From Burkholderia sp. FERM BP-3421 (GTDB lineage Bacteria > Pseudomonadota > Gammaproteobacteria > Burkholderiales > Burkholderiaceae): a stretch of DNA of 64,000 nt. The DNA lies in contig NZ_CP117781.1 of assembly GCF_028657905.1 (NCBI RefSeq), forward strand, positions 248,001 through 312,000, in the 5' to 3' direction. Positions within the stretch are counted from its first letter, which is position 1; every line of letters starts with the position of its first letter. The position numbers and the translations under genes were made by a program. Positions 1 to 8,452 of the stretch are shown in pieces. Below the pieces are notes generated by a model. It did no database searches. It was not told the origin of the DNA and saw only the letters and a list, made by a program, of their open reading frames with translations.

Positions 1-359
1 TCGTCGAGCACCTTGGCGTACACGCGCTTGCGCGTCGCGCGCAGTGCTTCCGCCTGCGCCTTGCCGCGCCCTTCGGCCAGCGCCTCCGCCGCGTTGGCGA
101 ACAGCACCGTGAACCACAGCCAGCAGGCCACGGCGAAGATGAAGCCGGCCGGCGCGTCGCCGTTGCCCGCGAGCGCCTGCAGCCACAGCACCGTGGTGAC
201 GATGCTGCCGAGATAGACGACGAACATCACGGGGTTCTTCAACTGCACGCGCGGCGCGAGTTTCCGGAACGCCTCGCGCAGGATCGCGCTCCGGCGCATG
301 GGCGGCAGCGCGCTGATCGGCGCGGCCGCCGGATTGATCGAGGTTTCGATATGGGACAT
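1..359 (-). CDS. kdpB: KdpB, N-terminal part of the K+-transporting P-type ATPase (runs off the window)
   Basis: Catalytic P-type ATPase subunit of the high-affinity potassium pump KdpFABC in the inner membrane; it hydrolyses ATP to power K+ uptake through KdpA. Only about the first 119 residues are present. They begin MSHIETSIN and contain the family blocks KNPVMFVVYLGS (first membrane segment), WLWFTVLFANAAEALAEGR and GKAQAEALR. The phosphorylation motif DKTGT would lie outside the window. The ATG at 357-359 starts 23 bases after the kdpC stop, so the gene is co-transcribed with kdpC and kdpA. In the classical operon kdpB comes before kdpC; here it follows it. Confidence 0.95.
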   Translation of the reverse strand, partial: MSHIETSINPAAAPISALPPMRRSAILREAFRKLAPRVQLKNPVMFVVYLGSIVTTVLWLQALAGNGDAPAGFIFAVACWLWFTVLFANAAEALAEGRGKAQAEALRATRKRVYAKVLD

Positions 360-382
360 GAATGGACTCCGGTTACCTTCTC

Positions 383-1081
383 TTACCGTGCGCCGGCCGG
401 TTTGCCGAACGCGCGGTCGAGCGCGAGGTTCAGTTCGAGCACGCGCACGCGCGGCTCGCCGAGCACCCCGAGCTGACGCGGCAGGACGAGGCGCGCGACG
501 AGCGCCGCCACCTGTCCGTCGGCCACGCCGCGCGCGCGGGCCACCCGCGCCGCCTGCAGCCGCGCATTCGCGACCGAGATCTCGGGATCGAGCCCGGACG
601 CCGATGCCGTCACGGCATCCGCCGGCACCGGCGTACCGGCCGCGAGCCCGTTCTGCCGGCGGTAGTCGCGCACGCGCCCGGCGACGTCGCCGAGCAGCTT
701 CTTGCTGATCGCCCCCTGGTTGCTCGCGCCGCTGCCGGCCGCGTTGTAGGGCTGGTCGACCGTCTTCGAGGCATCGGCCGGATCCGTGCCGACCGTGGCG
801 CTCGGGCGCGGATGGAAATACCCGGCGCGCGCGAACGACTGCCCGATCACCGCCGAGCCGACCGTCAGGCCGTCGCGGGCGACGAGGCTGCCGCGCGCCT
901 GCGCGGGAAACAGCACGTTCGCGACGCCGGTGGTGAGCAGCGGATAGCCGAGCCCGGTGACGAGCATGAACAGCACCGACGCGGCGAGCACCGGCCGGAC
1001 GAGGCCGCGCGTCGCGGCCATCAACGACGAACCGGATGCCGGCGCGGCGACGGCCGCCGTGTGGCGATTGCTATGAGCCAT
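383..1081 (-). CDS. kdpC: KdpC, K+-transporting ATPase accessory subunit
   Basis: Single-span KdpC subunit that stabilises the KdpFABC complex and increases ATP affinity of KdpB. The 232-residue product has one N-terminal membrane segment (about residues 28-50, containing VTGLGYPLLTTG) and the family motifs GSAVIGQSF, YFHPRPSA, the cluster YNAAGSGASNQG, TASASGLDPEIS and the C-terminal VLELNLALD. It is about 40 residues longer than the E. coli protein, mostly through an N-terminal extension before the membrane span and an insert (TDPADASKTVD) after the PSA motif. It starts 10 bases after kdpA. Identification is secure; the position between kdpA and kdpB is the odd point. Confidence 0.96.
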   Translation of the reverse strand: MAHSNRHTAAVAAPASGSSLMAATRGLVRPVLAASVLFMLVTGLGYPLLTTGVANVLFPAQARGSLVARDGLTVGSAVIGQSFARAGYFHPRPSATVGTDPADASKTVDQPYNAAGSGASNQGAISKKLLGDVAGRVRDYRRQNGLAAGTPVPADAVTASASGLDPEISVANARLQAARVARARGVADGQVAALVARLVLPRQLGVLGEPRVRVLELNLALDRAFGKPAGAR

Positions 1082-1091
1082 GATGAATTCC

Positions 1092-2795
1092 TCAGAACAG
1101 TTGGCCGCTCGTCATCAGCAGATGCTCGACGATCGGACCGAGCGCAAGCGCGGGCAGGAACGTAAGACCGCCGACGACCAGGATCACGAACACCAGCAGC
1201 CCGGCGAACAGGCCCGTCGAGGTCGACAGCGTGCCGGCGCTCTCCGGGATGCTTTTCTTCGCGGCCAGGCACCCCGCGACGCCGAGCATCGGCAGCAGCG
1301 TCAGGTAGCGGCCGATCAGCATCGCGAGCCCGATCGTCGTGTTGAAGAACGGCGTGTTCGCGTTCAGGCCCGCGAAGGCGGAGCCGTTGTTGGCGGTGCC
1401 CGACGTGTACGCGTACAGCACCTCGCTGAAGCCGTGCGGGCCGAGGTTCGCGAGGCTGTCCACGGTCGCGGGCACGAGCGCGGCCAGCGCGGTGAAGCCG
1501 AGGATGCTGAACGGATGCGCGAGCACCGCGAGCATCACGAGCTTCATCTCGCGCGCCTCGATCTTCTTGCCGAGGAACTCGGGCGTGCGCCCGATCATCA
1601 TGCCGACGAGGAACACCGTCAGGATCGCGAACGTGAACAGGTTGATCAAGCCGACGCCGTCGCCGCCGAACACGTTGTTCAGCATCATCTGCACGATCGG
1701 CACGAGGCCGCCCAACGGCGTCAGCGAGTCATGCATCGCGTCGACCGAGCCGGTGGTCGCCGCGGTCGTGACGGTCGCGAACAGGCTCGTCTGCGCGATG
1801 CCGAAGCGCATCTCCTTGCCTTCCATGTTGCCGCCCGGCTGGGTCGCGCTCAGCTGCTGGTCGACGCCCACGCCGGCGAGCAGCGGATTGCCGTGCTGCT
1901 CGGCCTGATAGATCAGCGCGAGGAAGCCGACGAACATCACGAGGAACGCGCCCAACAGTACCCAGCCCTGACGCCGGCGCGCGATCATGCTGCCGAGCGC
2001 GTAGGTGAGCGCCGACGGGATCAGCAGCATGCACAGCATATGCAGCGTGTTGGTGAGCGGCGTCGGATTCTCGAACGGATGCGCGGCGTTCATGCTGAAG
2101 AAGCCGCCGCCGTTGGTGCCGATGTGCTTGATCGATTCGAGGCTCGCGACGGGCCCCATCACGATCTGCTGGCGCGCGCCTTCCAGCGTGGTCGCCCACG
2201 CGTCGGCGGCCAGCGTCTGCGGCATGCCCTGCCAGACGTACACGAGCGCCATCGCGAAGCTGAGCGGCAGCAGGATGCGGTAGGTGACGCGCGTGAAATC
2301 GACCCAGTAGTTGCCGATATCGGCCGCGCTCTTGCGGCTCAGGCCGCGAATGAAACCGCCCGCGGCCGCCACGCCGGTCGCGGCGCTGACCACCATCAGG
2401 AACGTGATGACGGCCATCTGCGAGAAGTTGGACAGGCTGCTCTCGCCCGCGTAGGCCTGCCAGTTCGTGTTCGTGATGAACGACGCGGCCGTGTTGAACG
2501 CGAGGTCGGGGCTCTGCGACGCGCGCCCCAGCGCATCGAACGGCAGCAGGTCCTGGACGCGCAGCAGCAGGTAGCCGAGCAGCATCATGCCCGCGTTGCT
2601 GAGCAGCAGCACCATGCCGTAGCGCTGCCACGGCATCGCCTCGTCGGGATCGACGCCGAGCAGCGCGTAGGTCCGTCGTTCCACCCACGCATGGCGCGGG
2701 CTCGTGAATGCATGCGCCAGCCACTTCCCGACCACGGGCACGAGGGCCAGCATGATCGCGAGGACGATCGCGAATTGAATCAGATTATTGAACAT
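1092..2795 (-). CDS. kdpA: KdpA, K+-transporting ATPase potassium-binding subunit
   Basis: Channel-like subunit of the Kdp pump, related to the Trk/Ktr potassium transporter superfamily; it binds and translocates K+ in the inner membrane. The 567-residue length matches the family (about 557 in E. coli). Four selectivity-filter-type loops are visible: TNTNWQ (about residue 109), HIGTNGGGFF (about 230), TTAATTGSVD (about 350) and GTANNGSAF (about 470). They are separated by many hydrophobic helices. The ATG is 12 bases after the stop of the small ORF at 2808-2891, and kdpC follows 10 bases downstream. Confidence 0.98.
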   Translation of the reverse strand: MFNNLIQFAIVLAIMLALVPVVGKWLAHAFTSPRHAWVERRTYALLGVDPDEAMPWQRYGMVLLLSNAGMMLLGYLLLRVQDLLPFDALGRASQSPDLAFNTAASFITNTNWQAYAGESSLSNFSQMAVITFLMVVSAATGVAAAGGFIRGLSRKSAADIGNYWVDFTRVTYRILLPLSFAMALVYVWQGMPQTLAADAWATTLEGARQQIVMGPVASLESIKHIGTNGGGFFSMNAAHPFENPTPLTNTLHMLCMLLIPSALTYALGSMIARRRQGWVLLGAFLVMFVGFLALIYQAEQHGNPLLAGVGVDQQLSATQPGGNMEGKEMRFGIAQTSLFATVTTAATTGSVDAMHDSLTPLGGLVPIVQMMLNNVFGGDGVGLINLFTFAILTVFLVGMMIGRTPEFLGKKIEAREMKLVMLAVLAHPFSILGFTALAALVPATVDSLANLGPHGFSEVLYAYTSGTANNGSAFAGLNANTPFFNTTIGLAMLIGRYLTLLPMLGVAGCLAAKKSIPESAGTLSTSTGLFAGLLVFVILVVGGLTFLPALALGPIVEHLLMTSGQLF

Positions 2796-2807
2796 GTCGA
2801 CGCTCGC

Positions 2808-2891
2808 TCAGATCCTGCCAAGGCCGGTGGTGAAACCGGCCGTCAACGAGAAGAACGCCAGCGTGACCAGCACGAAAAGCAGATCGCTCAT
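2808..2891 (-). CDS. Small kdp-associated hydrophobic protein (27 aa)
   Basis: A 27-residue membrane peptide starting MSDLLFVLVTL and ending TTGLGRI, lying between kdpF and kdpA. Small ORFs with the same pattern (short polar start, Phe/Leu-rich helix, a final Arg near an L-x-R-L end) occur beside kdpF in many bacterial kdp operons, usually left unnamed. Spacing to kdpA is 12 bases and to kdpF 41 bases, so it sits in the same message. I infer that it is translated and associates with the pump; nothing in the sequence proves a function. Expression could be checked by ribosome profiling. Confidence 0.6.
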   Translation of the reverse strand: MSDLLFVLVTLAFFSLTAGFTTGLGRI

Positions 2892-2932
2892 GAAATTCAC
2901 CGATAGTTTCGAATGCCTGTTGAATCGCCGGA

Positions 2933-3013
2933 TCAATACCGCTCGGGCTTGATCAACGCATGGAACAAATAGATAAAGAGCCCGATTGATAGTGCTCCCG
3001 CAATCCACAACAT
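2933..3013 (-). CDS. kdpF: KdpF, small stabilising subunit of the Kdp pump (26 aa)
   Basis: A 26-residue single-span peptide starting MLWIAGALSIG and ending YLFHALIKPERY, read from ATG 3011-3013 to TGA 2933-2935. The core Y-L-x-x-A-L-I-x-P-E-R is the classic KdpF signature. KdpF is a lipid-like stabiliser of the KdpABC complex in the inner membrane. It is the first gene of the operon and is often missed by gene callers because of its size. Confidence 0.9.
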   Translation of the reverse strand: MLWIAGALSIGLFIYLFHALIKPERY

Positions 3014-3186
3014 CGCTTTCCCCTTGTTATCGCGTTCGCGCGGTGGAGCCGCGCCGTATCGGGCGTTCAGGTTCGCGCCGCCGTCTCGGCGACGCGCGTG
3101 AACGCCGCCCCTCGCTCGTCGGGAGGAGGGGATGCGTCAGTGTAGGAATGCGTGCATCAAAGCGGTGTTCAATTTCCTCGTGCGAG

Positions 3187-3202
3187 GTAAAAAAGCTGTA
3201 AA
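3187..3202 (-). promoter_or_regulatory. Putative KdpE-binding site of the kdp promoter
   Basis: On the minus strand this reads TTTACAGCTTTTTTAC. It matches the E. coli KdpE site TTTATACTTTTTTTAC in sequence (13 of 16) and in the spacing of its two TTTA half-sites. A possible -10 (TACACT on the minus strand, 3139-3144) would place the site at about -55 to -70 relative to transcription start, similar to E. coli. No good -35 is visible, which fits an activator-dependent promoter. The site is 174 bases upstream of kdpF. The kdpDE genes are not in the window. Confidence 0.55.
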
Positions 3203-3800
3203 GACCACGGGCGCGATCGCGCCGCCGCCGAATGCGGATTCGCGCGGCGGGCCGGGGGCAGCGCGCGGAAGCGGTCGCGCTGCCGAATGGATGCGCGCGC
3301 ATCGATAGTGGGAAGTTTGGCGGAAGGCGCGTGGGAAGCGGGCTACCGCCATCAAGCGCACCGCGAGCCGCCTTTATGCAATCTTTTCGAATAGCCGGCC
3401 AGTCTATACACCGTATCGTTGCGGCACTTTCTAGAATGGCCGCTATATTCAAACAAGATCTCCGCGGCGCGGGGCACGGTGCGACCGGGGATGCATGAAC
3501 TCGATCCAGGCAGAATCCGCTTCACTCAGGCATGGCGTCGCTCATCCGCACCCCATCGCCACCGGCCGTCGACAGAACGCGGCGCACCACCTGCGCATGC
3601 GTTGCGCACGCCGTCGGGGCTCGATCCCGCCGCTCATACCGGGTGCGTCATGCGACACGTGACGCCCTGACCGCCCGCTCACCCATCCGACACGCGCATT
3701 CGCCGCGAACGCCCCGCTCCCGAACGGACCGGCCGCGTCCGGCTGCGCGCGTCATGCATCGTTTTCCCCGTCGCGACGGGTATTTCCAGGAAGTCAAACC
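3203..3800. other. Intergenic region between the kdp promoter and the porin gene
   Basis: About 600 bases separating divergent kdp and porin genes. Open frames here have no recognisable domain or convincing start. It must hold the porin promoter, but I could not identify a clear -35/-10 pair. AGGAAG at about 3786-3791 is the likely ribosome binding site for the porin. Confidence 0.6.
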
Positions 3801-4928
3801 ATGAAGAAAGCAGTCGTCGGTACCCTCTCCCTCGCCGTGTTCAGCGTCACCGCGCATGCGCAAAGCAGCGTCACGCTGTACGGCATGCTGGACGCGGGCA
3901 TCGCCTATACCAACAACCAGTCCGGCAAGAGCGCGTGGCAACAGGGCAGCGGGCTGCTGTCGAACACGGTGTTCGGCCTGAGCGGCGCGGAAGATCTCGG
4001 CGGCGGCCTGCATGCGCTGTTCCGCCTCGAAAGCGGCTTCAACCTGAACAACGGCACGCAGGCATACAAGGACTCGATGTTCGGCCGGCGCGCCTACGTC
4101 GGCCTGCAAAGCGACCGCTACGGCACGCTGACGCTCGGCCGCCAGTACGACGCCGTGGTCGACTACCTCGGCCCGCTCGCGATGGCGAACAACGGCGACG
4201 GCAACAACCTCGCCTCGCATCCGTTCGACAACGACAACATCGACGACTCGTTTTACATCAACAACGCGCTCAAATACACGAGCCCGACGCTCGCGGGCTG
4301 GCAGTTCGGCGGCCTCTACGGGCTCAGCAACGCGGCCGGCGGCTTCTCGAACAACCGCGCGTACAGCCTCGGCGCATCGTATGCGAGCGGGCCGGTCAAT
4401 CTCGGCGCGGCCTATCTGCAGCTCAATCGCGGCGGCCTGACGAACGGCGGCGCGCTCTCGGCCAACGACGCGCCGAATTTCCCGGCCGCGCGCCAGCGCG
4501 TGTTCGGCGTGGGCGGCAGCTATGCGTTCGACAGCCTGACGATCGGCGCGCTGTGGACGCACACGATGTTCGACGACACGGCCGCGTCGTCGCTGTCCGG
4601 TGCGTTGAACTCGCTGCGCTTCGACAACTACGAAGTCAACGCGCGCTATGCGCTGACCTCGGCGGTGTCGTTCTCGGGCGCTTATACGTTCACCAACGGC
4701 CGCTACGACGACGCAGGCGGCGGCCATCGTCCGAAGTGGCATCAAGTCACGCTGATGGCCGACTATGCGCTGAGCAAGCGCACCGACGTCTATGCCGAGA
4801 CGGTCTATCAGCACCAGTTCGGCGTGCCCTCGGGCGCGCCGCTCGGCTTCGCGAGCATCACGGGGCTGGGCGCGTCGTCCACCAACACGCAGGTGGCGGC
4901 GACCGTCGGCATCCGGCATCGCTTCTGA
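3801..4928 (+). CDS. Gram-negative general porin (OmpC/Opc-like, beta-proteobacterial type)
   Basis: Outer-membrane trimeric diffusion porin of the Burkholderia/Neisseria type. The 375-residue product has a 20-residue signal peptide (MKKAVVGTLSLAVF..., cleaved after AHA-Q). It then shows the family start SSVTLYGMLDAGI, the constriction-loop region around FGRRAYVGLQS and RYGTLTLGRQYD, alternating beta strands, and a C-terminal RHRF ending in phenylalanine, as needed for BAM insertion. It is a paralogue of the porin at 58921-60105. Monocistronic; it ends facing the LysR gene with a minisatellite between them. Confidence 0.93.
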   Translation: MKKAVVGTLSLAVFSVTAHAQSSVTLYGMLDAGIAYTNNQSGKSAWQQGSGLLSNTVFGLSGAEDLGGGLHALFRLESGFNLNNGTQAYKDSMFGRRAYVGLQSDRYGTLTLGRQYDAVVDYLGPLAMANNGDGNNLASHPFDNDNIDDSFYINNALKYTSPTLAGWQFGGLYGLSNAAGGFSNNRAYSLGASYASGPVNLGAAYLQLNRGGLTNGGALSANDAPNFPAARQRVFGVGGSYAFDSLTIGALWTHTMFDDTAASSLSGALNSLRFDNYEVNARYALTSAVSFSGAYTFTNGRYDDAGGGHRPKWHQVTLMADYALSKRTDVYAETVYQHQFGVPSGAPLGFASITGLGASSTNTQVAATVGIRHRF

Positions 4929-5026
4929 GCCTCGGCGCGGGGCGGGGAGGGGCGGCGTCGATGTGTCGATGTGTCGATGTGTGTCGGTGTATCGGTGTGT
5001 CGCCGTGTCGCCGTGCGCCGTGCGCC

Positions 5027-5098
5027 GTGTCGGCGTGTCGGCGTGTCGGCGTGTCGGCGTGTCGGCGTGTCGGCGTGTCGGCGTGTCGGCGTGTCGGT
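5027..5098. repeat. 8-bp minisatellite, nine copies of GTGTCGGC
   Basis: Nine tandem 8-base units (the last ends GGT), preceded from about 4959 by degenerate relatives such as GTGTCGAT and GTGTCGCC. It lies between the convergent porin and LysR stops, 24 bases from the LysR stop, so it affects 3' ends only. Eight-base units are prone to slippage. Confidence 0.95.
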
Positions 5099-5121
5099 AC
5101 GCCGCCGCTCCCGCGCAAGAC

Positions 5122-6021
5122 TCAGGGCCCCGCCTCGCGCAACAGCCGGATCAACTGCTCGCGCAGCCACTGGTTGGCCTGGTCCCGATCGGCGCTGCGA
5201 TGCCAGTAGCACCGGTATTCGAGGGCGGGCACCTCGAACGGCAGTTCGAGGATCCGCCCCGGATAGCGGCGCAGCAGCCTGACCGGCGCGGTCAGCGCGA
5301 GATCGCTGCGCATCGCGACGAGCGGCGCGGCCATGTAGTGCTGGACGCGCATCTGGATATTGCGGCGCAGCCCGAGCCGCGCGAGTTCCGCATCGACATG
5401 GCCGCTGCCCGTGCGCCGGCTCGACACATGGATGTGGCCCATCGCGAGATAGTCGTCGAGCGACAGCACCGGCCCCGCGAACGGATGATCGAGCCGCACC
5501 ATGCACGCATAGCGATCGCGCTCCGCCGACGCCTGGTGCAGATAGGGATCGTCGATCAGCGGCGCATCGATGGCGAGATCGACGGAGCCGTTGGCCAATG
5601 CGGTGGCCAGCTCGCGGCGATCGGTGTGATAGCTGTGCACGTGCATGCCGGGTGCGTGCCGTTGCAGCAGCTCGCCGAGCGCCGGCAGCACCAGCGCTTC
5701 GCTGAGATCGCTCATGCTCAGCCGGAACACGCGCGCGGACGAGGCGGGATCGAACACGTCGCCTTCGTGCACGCTGGAATCGAGCAGCTGCAAGGCCTCG
5801 CGCACGCGGCCGACGATGTTCTCCGCCATCGGCGTCGGCTTCATGCCGGCCGGCGTGCTCACGAACAGCGGATCGTTCAGCGCCTTGCGCATCCGCGCGA
5901 GCGCATTGCTGACGGCCGGCTGGGTGATATTCAGCACCTCGGCCGCGCGCGTCAGGTTGCGTTTGTCGTAGATCGCCTCGAAGACGACAAACAGGTTCAG
6001 GTCCAGCTTCGATAAACGCAT
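5122..6021 (-). CDS. LysR-family transcriptional regulator
   Basis: 299-residue LTTR. The N-terminal winged helix-turn-helix is clear (MRLSKLDLNLFVVFEAI, then the recognition region LNITQPAVSNALARMRKAL, residues about 28-50), followed by the substrate-binding domain. The start within M-x-L-x-x-L-D-L-N-L is typical of the NodD/NahR-like branch (LDLNLL start). The ATG at 6019-6021 was chosen because upstream codons are tandem 9-base repeats that read as a low-complexity SPR/APT peptide. Target and effector are unknown; neighbours on both sides are divergent or convergent and give no clear regulon. It is flanked by two different minisatellites. Confidence 0.93.
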   Translation of the reverse strand: MRLSKLDLNLFVVFEAIYDKRNLTRAAEVLNITQPAVSNALARMRKALNDPLFVSTPAGMKPTPMAENIVGRVREALQLLDSSVHEGDVFDPASSARVFRLSMSDLSEALVLPALGELLQRHAPGMHVHSYHTDRRELATALANGSVDLAIDAPLIDDPYLHQASAERDRYACMVRLDHPFAGPVLSLDDYLAMGHIHVSSRRTGSGHVDAELARLGLRRNIQMRVQHYMAAPLVAMRSDLALTAPVRLLRRYPGRILELPFEVPALEYRCYWHRSADRDQANQWLREQLIRLLREAGP

Positions 6022-6090
6022 CACGGCGCCTCCTCGCCGGCATCTTACGGGGTTCGCGGTTCGGGCGTCCATGCTGCCGCCGGCCGGCCC

Positions 6091-6369
6091 GCGCAACTGG
6101 CGCAACTGGCGCAACTGGCGCAACTGGCGCAACTGGCGTGGTGGGCGTGGTGGGCGTGGTGGGCGTGGTGGGCGTGGTGAGCGTGGTGAGCGTGGTGAGC
6201 GTGGTGAGCGTGGTGAGCGTGGTGAGCGCGGTGAGCGCGGTCGGCGCAATCGGCGCAATCGGCGCAGTCCGCGCGGTCCACACAGTGGGCGCAGTGGGCG
6301 CGGTCACCACAGTCACCGCGGACCGCGCAGTTGCCGCAGTCGACACGGTCAGCCCAATCAGCGCAGGAC
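6091..6369. repeat. 9-bp minisatellite, about 31 units of GCGCRRTSR type
   Basis: An uninterrupted 9-base periodicity: five GCGCAACTG, then four GCGTGGTGG, six GCGTGGTGA, and progressively diverged units (GCGCGGTGA, GCGCAATCG, GCGCAGTGG and so on) to about 6369. It fills most of the 396 bases between the acyl-CoA dehydrogenase stop and the LysR start, so the LysR promoter must lie within or beside it. Because the unit is a multiple of three it creates spurious long open frames in every reading frame. Confidence 0.93.
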
Positions 6370-6417
6370 GCAGTCGCCGCAGCCGACGTCAGGCCCGGCC
6401 GCCCACGCGCCGCCCGC

Positions 6418-7662
6418 TCAAACCCGCGGCGGCACCGTCAGATACGCCGCCGTCGAGCCCGTCACGCCGCCCTTGATCTCCATCCGCGCGATCGCCTGCA
6501 GATGCACCTCGTCCGGGCCGTCCGCGTAGCGCAGCGCGCGCCCCCAGGTCCAGTGGTCGGCGAGCGGCGTGTCGGGGCTCACGCCCATCGCGCCGAACAC
6601 CTGCATCGCGCGGTCGCAGACATTCGTATGCACGGTCGGCACCAGCGCCTTGATCATCGAGATCTCCTTGCGCGCCGCCTTCGCGCCGACCTTGTCGATC
6701 ATCCACGCCGCCTTGAGCACGAGCAGGCGCGCCTGCTCGATCTCGATCCGCGAACGCGCGATCCACTCGCCGATGGTGCCGTGCCGGTTCAGCGCCCGGC
6801 CGAAGCTCTGGCGCGACTCGGCGCGGTCGATCATCATCTCCAGCGCGAGTTCCGCCGCGCCGATCGAGCGCATGCAGTGATGGATCCGGCCCGGCCCGAG
6901 GCGCGCCTGCGCCAGCGCGAAGCCGCTGCCTTCCTCGCCGAGCAGGTTGCGCGCCGGCACGCGCACGTTCTCGAAGGTGATCTCGCAATGCCCTTCGGGC
7001 GCGAAGTGGTTGAGCACCGTGATGTTGCGCACGACCGTCACGCCCGGCGTGTCGCGCGGCACGAGGATCATGCTCTGCTGCTGATGCGCGGCCGCATCCG
7101 GATCGGTCTTGCCCATCACGATGAGAATCCGGCAGTTCGGATGCGCGGCGTTCGTGATGAACCACTTGCGGCCGTTGATCACATAGTCGTCGCCGGCCCG
7201 CTCGATGCGCGTCGTGATGTTGGTCGCGTCCGACGACGCCACGTCCGGCTCCGTCATCGCGAACGCCGAGCGGATCTCGCCGCGCAGCAGCGGCTCCAGC
7301 CACGCCGCGCGCTGCTCCGGCGTCGCGAACATGTGCAGCAGCTCCATGTTGCCGGTGTCGGGCGCGCTGCAGTTGAACGCTTCCGACGCCCAACCGACCC
7401 GCCCCATGATCTCCGCGAGCGGCGCGTATTCGAGGTTCGTCAGGCGCGTGCCGGGCTCGTCGTCCTTCAGGTGCGGCAGGAACAGGTTCCAGAGCCCTTC
7501 CTCCCGCGCGCGCGCCTTGAGGTCTTCCATGAACGACACCGGATACCGGCCGGCATGGACTTCCTCGTGCCATTGGCGGATGCGCGGCACGATCCGCTCG
7601 TCCAGAAAGCCGCGCACGCGGCGGCGATAGTCTTCCACTTTCGGGGTGTAGCCAAAATCCAT
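6418..7662 (-). CDS. Acyl-CoA dehydrogenase family protein (ACAD10/11-like)
   Basis: FAD flavoprotein, 414 residues. The three ACAD domains are evident: N-terminal helices, the middle beta domain with FAMTEPDVASSDATN and KWFITNA (FAD/substrate binding, about residues 140-180), and the C-terminal helical bundle with RHGTIGEWIARSRIEIEQARL and the DGPDEVH motif near residue 390. This subgroup is often encoded beside aminoglycoside-phosphotransferase-like kinases, as here. In the ACAD10/11 and levulinate (Lva) systems such a pair phosphorylates and then rearranges 4-hydroxyacyl-CoA. Last gene of the operon, starting 24 bases after the upstream SDR. Substrate is inferred, not shown. Confidence 0.9.
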   Translation of the reverse strand: MDFGYTPKVEDYRRRVRGFLDERIVPRIRQWHEEVHAGRYPVSFMEDLKARAREEGLWNLFLPHLKDDEPGTRLTNLEYAPLAEIMGRVGWASEAFNCSAPDTGNMELLHMFATPEQRAAWLEPLLRGEIRSAFAMTEPDVASSDATNITTRIERAGDDYVINGRKWFITNAAHPNCRILIVMGKTDPDAAAHQQQSMILVPRDTPGVTVVRNITVLNHFAPEGHCEITFENVRVPARNLLGEEGSGFALAQARLGPGRIHHCMRSIGAAELALEMMIDRAESRQSFGRALNRHGTIGEWIARSRIEIEQARLLVLKAAWMIDKVGAKAARKEISMIKALVPTVHTNVCDRAMQVFGAMGVSPDTPLADHWTWGRALRYADGPDEVHLQAIARMEIKGGVTGSTAAYLTVPPRV

Positions 7663-7686
7663 GATGATTGCCTCGCTTCCGTTCGT

Positions 7687-8445
7687 TCAGAAGGCGGATA
7701 CGCCACCGTCGACGGCGATGGCTTGTCCGGTCAGATAGGAGTTTTCCCGCGCGCACAGCATCAGCATCGTGGCGACCACTTCCGCCGGCCGGCCCAGGCG
7801 TTTCATCGGCGAACCCTGCGCCAGGAAGTCCTGCTTGTCGGCCATGTCGCTGTCGGTCAGCATCGGCGTCGCGCTGTAGAACGGGCAGATCGCATTCACG
7901 CGGACCCCTCGCCGCGCGTATTCGACGGCCGCCGTTTTCGTGAGCCCGACCACCGCATGCTTCGACGCCGCGTAGGCCGCCAGCTTCGGCGCGCCGCCGA
8001 GGCCCGCCATCGACGCGACGTTCAGGATCACGCCGCCGCCCTGGGCGAGCATCTGGCGGATCTGATGCTTCATCCCGAAGAACACGCCCTTCGTGTTGAC
8101 CGCGAAGCTCAGGTCGAGGTCGGCCTCGTCGGTGTCGATGAACGCCTTCATCGGCGCGACGATGCCCGCGTTGTTGACGCCGATGTCGAGCCGCCCGAAG
8201 CGCGCGACCGCCGCGCCCACGAGCGTCGCGACATCGGCGTCCGAGCGCACGTCGCAGCGCTGCGCGACCAGCGCCGCGCCGGCCGCGCGCAACGGCGCGG
8301 CGACGCGCGCCAGCGCCTCGGCGTTCAGGTCGCCGAGCGCGAGCCGCGCGCCGCGCGCCGCGAGTTCGCCGGCCAGCAGCGCGCCGAAGCCGCTCGCCGC
8401 GCCGGTGACCATCGCCACCTGCCCCGCAAAGCTGTCGTTCGTCAT
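7687..8445 (-). CDS. Short-chain dehydrogenase/reductase (SDR)
   Basis: 252-residue classical SDR that oxidises or reduces a hydroxyl/keto substrate with NAD(P). It has TGAASGFG (residues 14-21, dinucleotide binding), an Asp after the second strand (LGDLN) favouring NAD, NNAG at about 91, a catalytic Ser in NVASMAG and YAASK (catalytic Tyr and Lys). The end GQAIAVDGGVSAF is typical of the family. It starts 7 bases after the preceding SDR, so it is translationally linked. Likely role is the hydroxyacyl-CoA or hydroxyacid dehydrogenase step of the operon. Confidence 0.92.
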   Translation of the reverse strand: MTNDSFAGQVAMVTGAASGFGALLAGELAARGARLALGDLNAEALARVAAPLRAAGAALVAQRCDVRSDADVATLVGAAVARFGRLDIGVNNAGIVAPMKAFIDTDEADLDLSFAVNTKGVFFGMKHQIRQMLAQGGGVILNVASMAGLGGAPKLAAYAASKHAVVGLTKTAAVEYARRGVRVNAICPFYSATPMLTDSDMADKQDFLAQGSPMKRLGRPAEVVATMLMLCARENSYLTGQAIAVDGGVSAF

Positions 8446-8452
8446 GGCGCGC

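Noticed and set aside
1080..2906. 608-codon plus-strand frame opposite kdpA
   Set aside because: Antisense to a certain gene, with His/Arg/Glu-rich nonsense composition.
6022..6346. Open frames reading SPRSPR, HAHHAHHA or GERGER
   Set aside because: They are created by the 9-bp minisatellite and exist in all frames.
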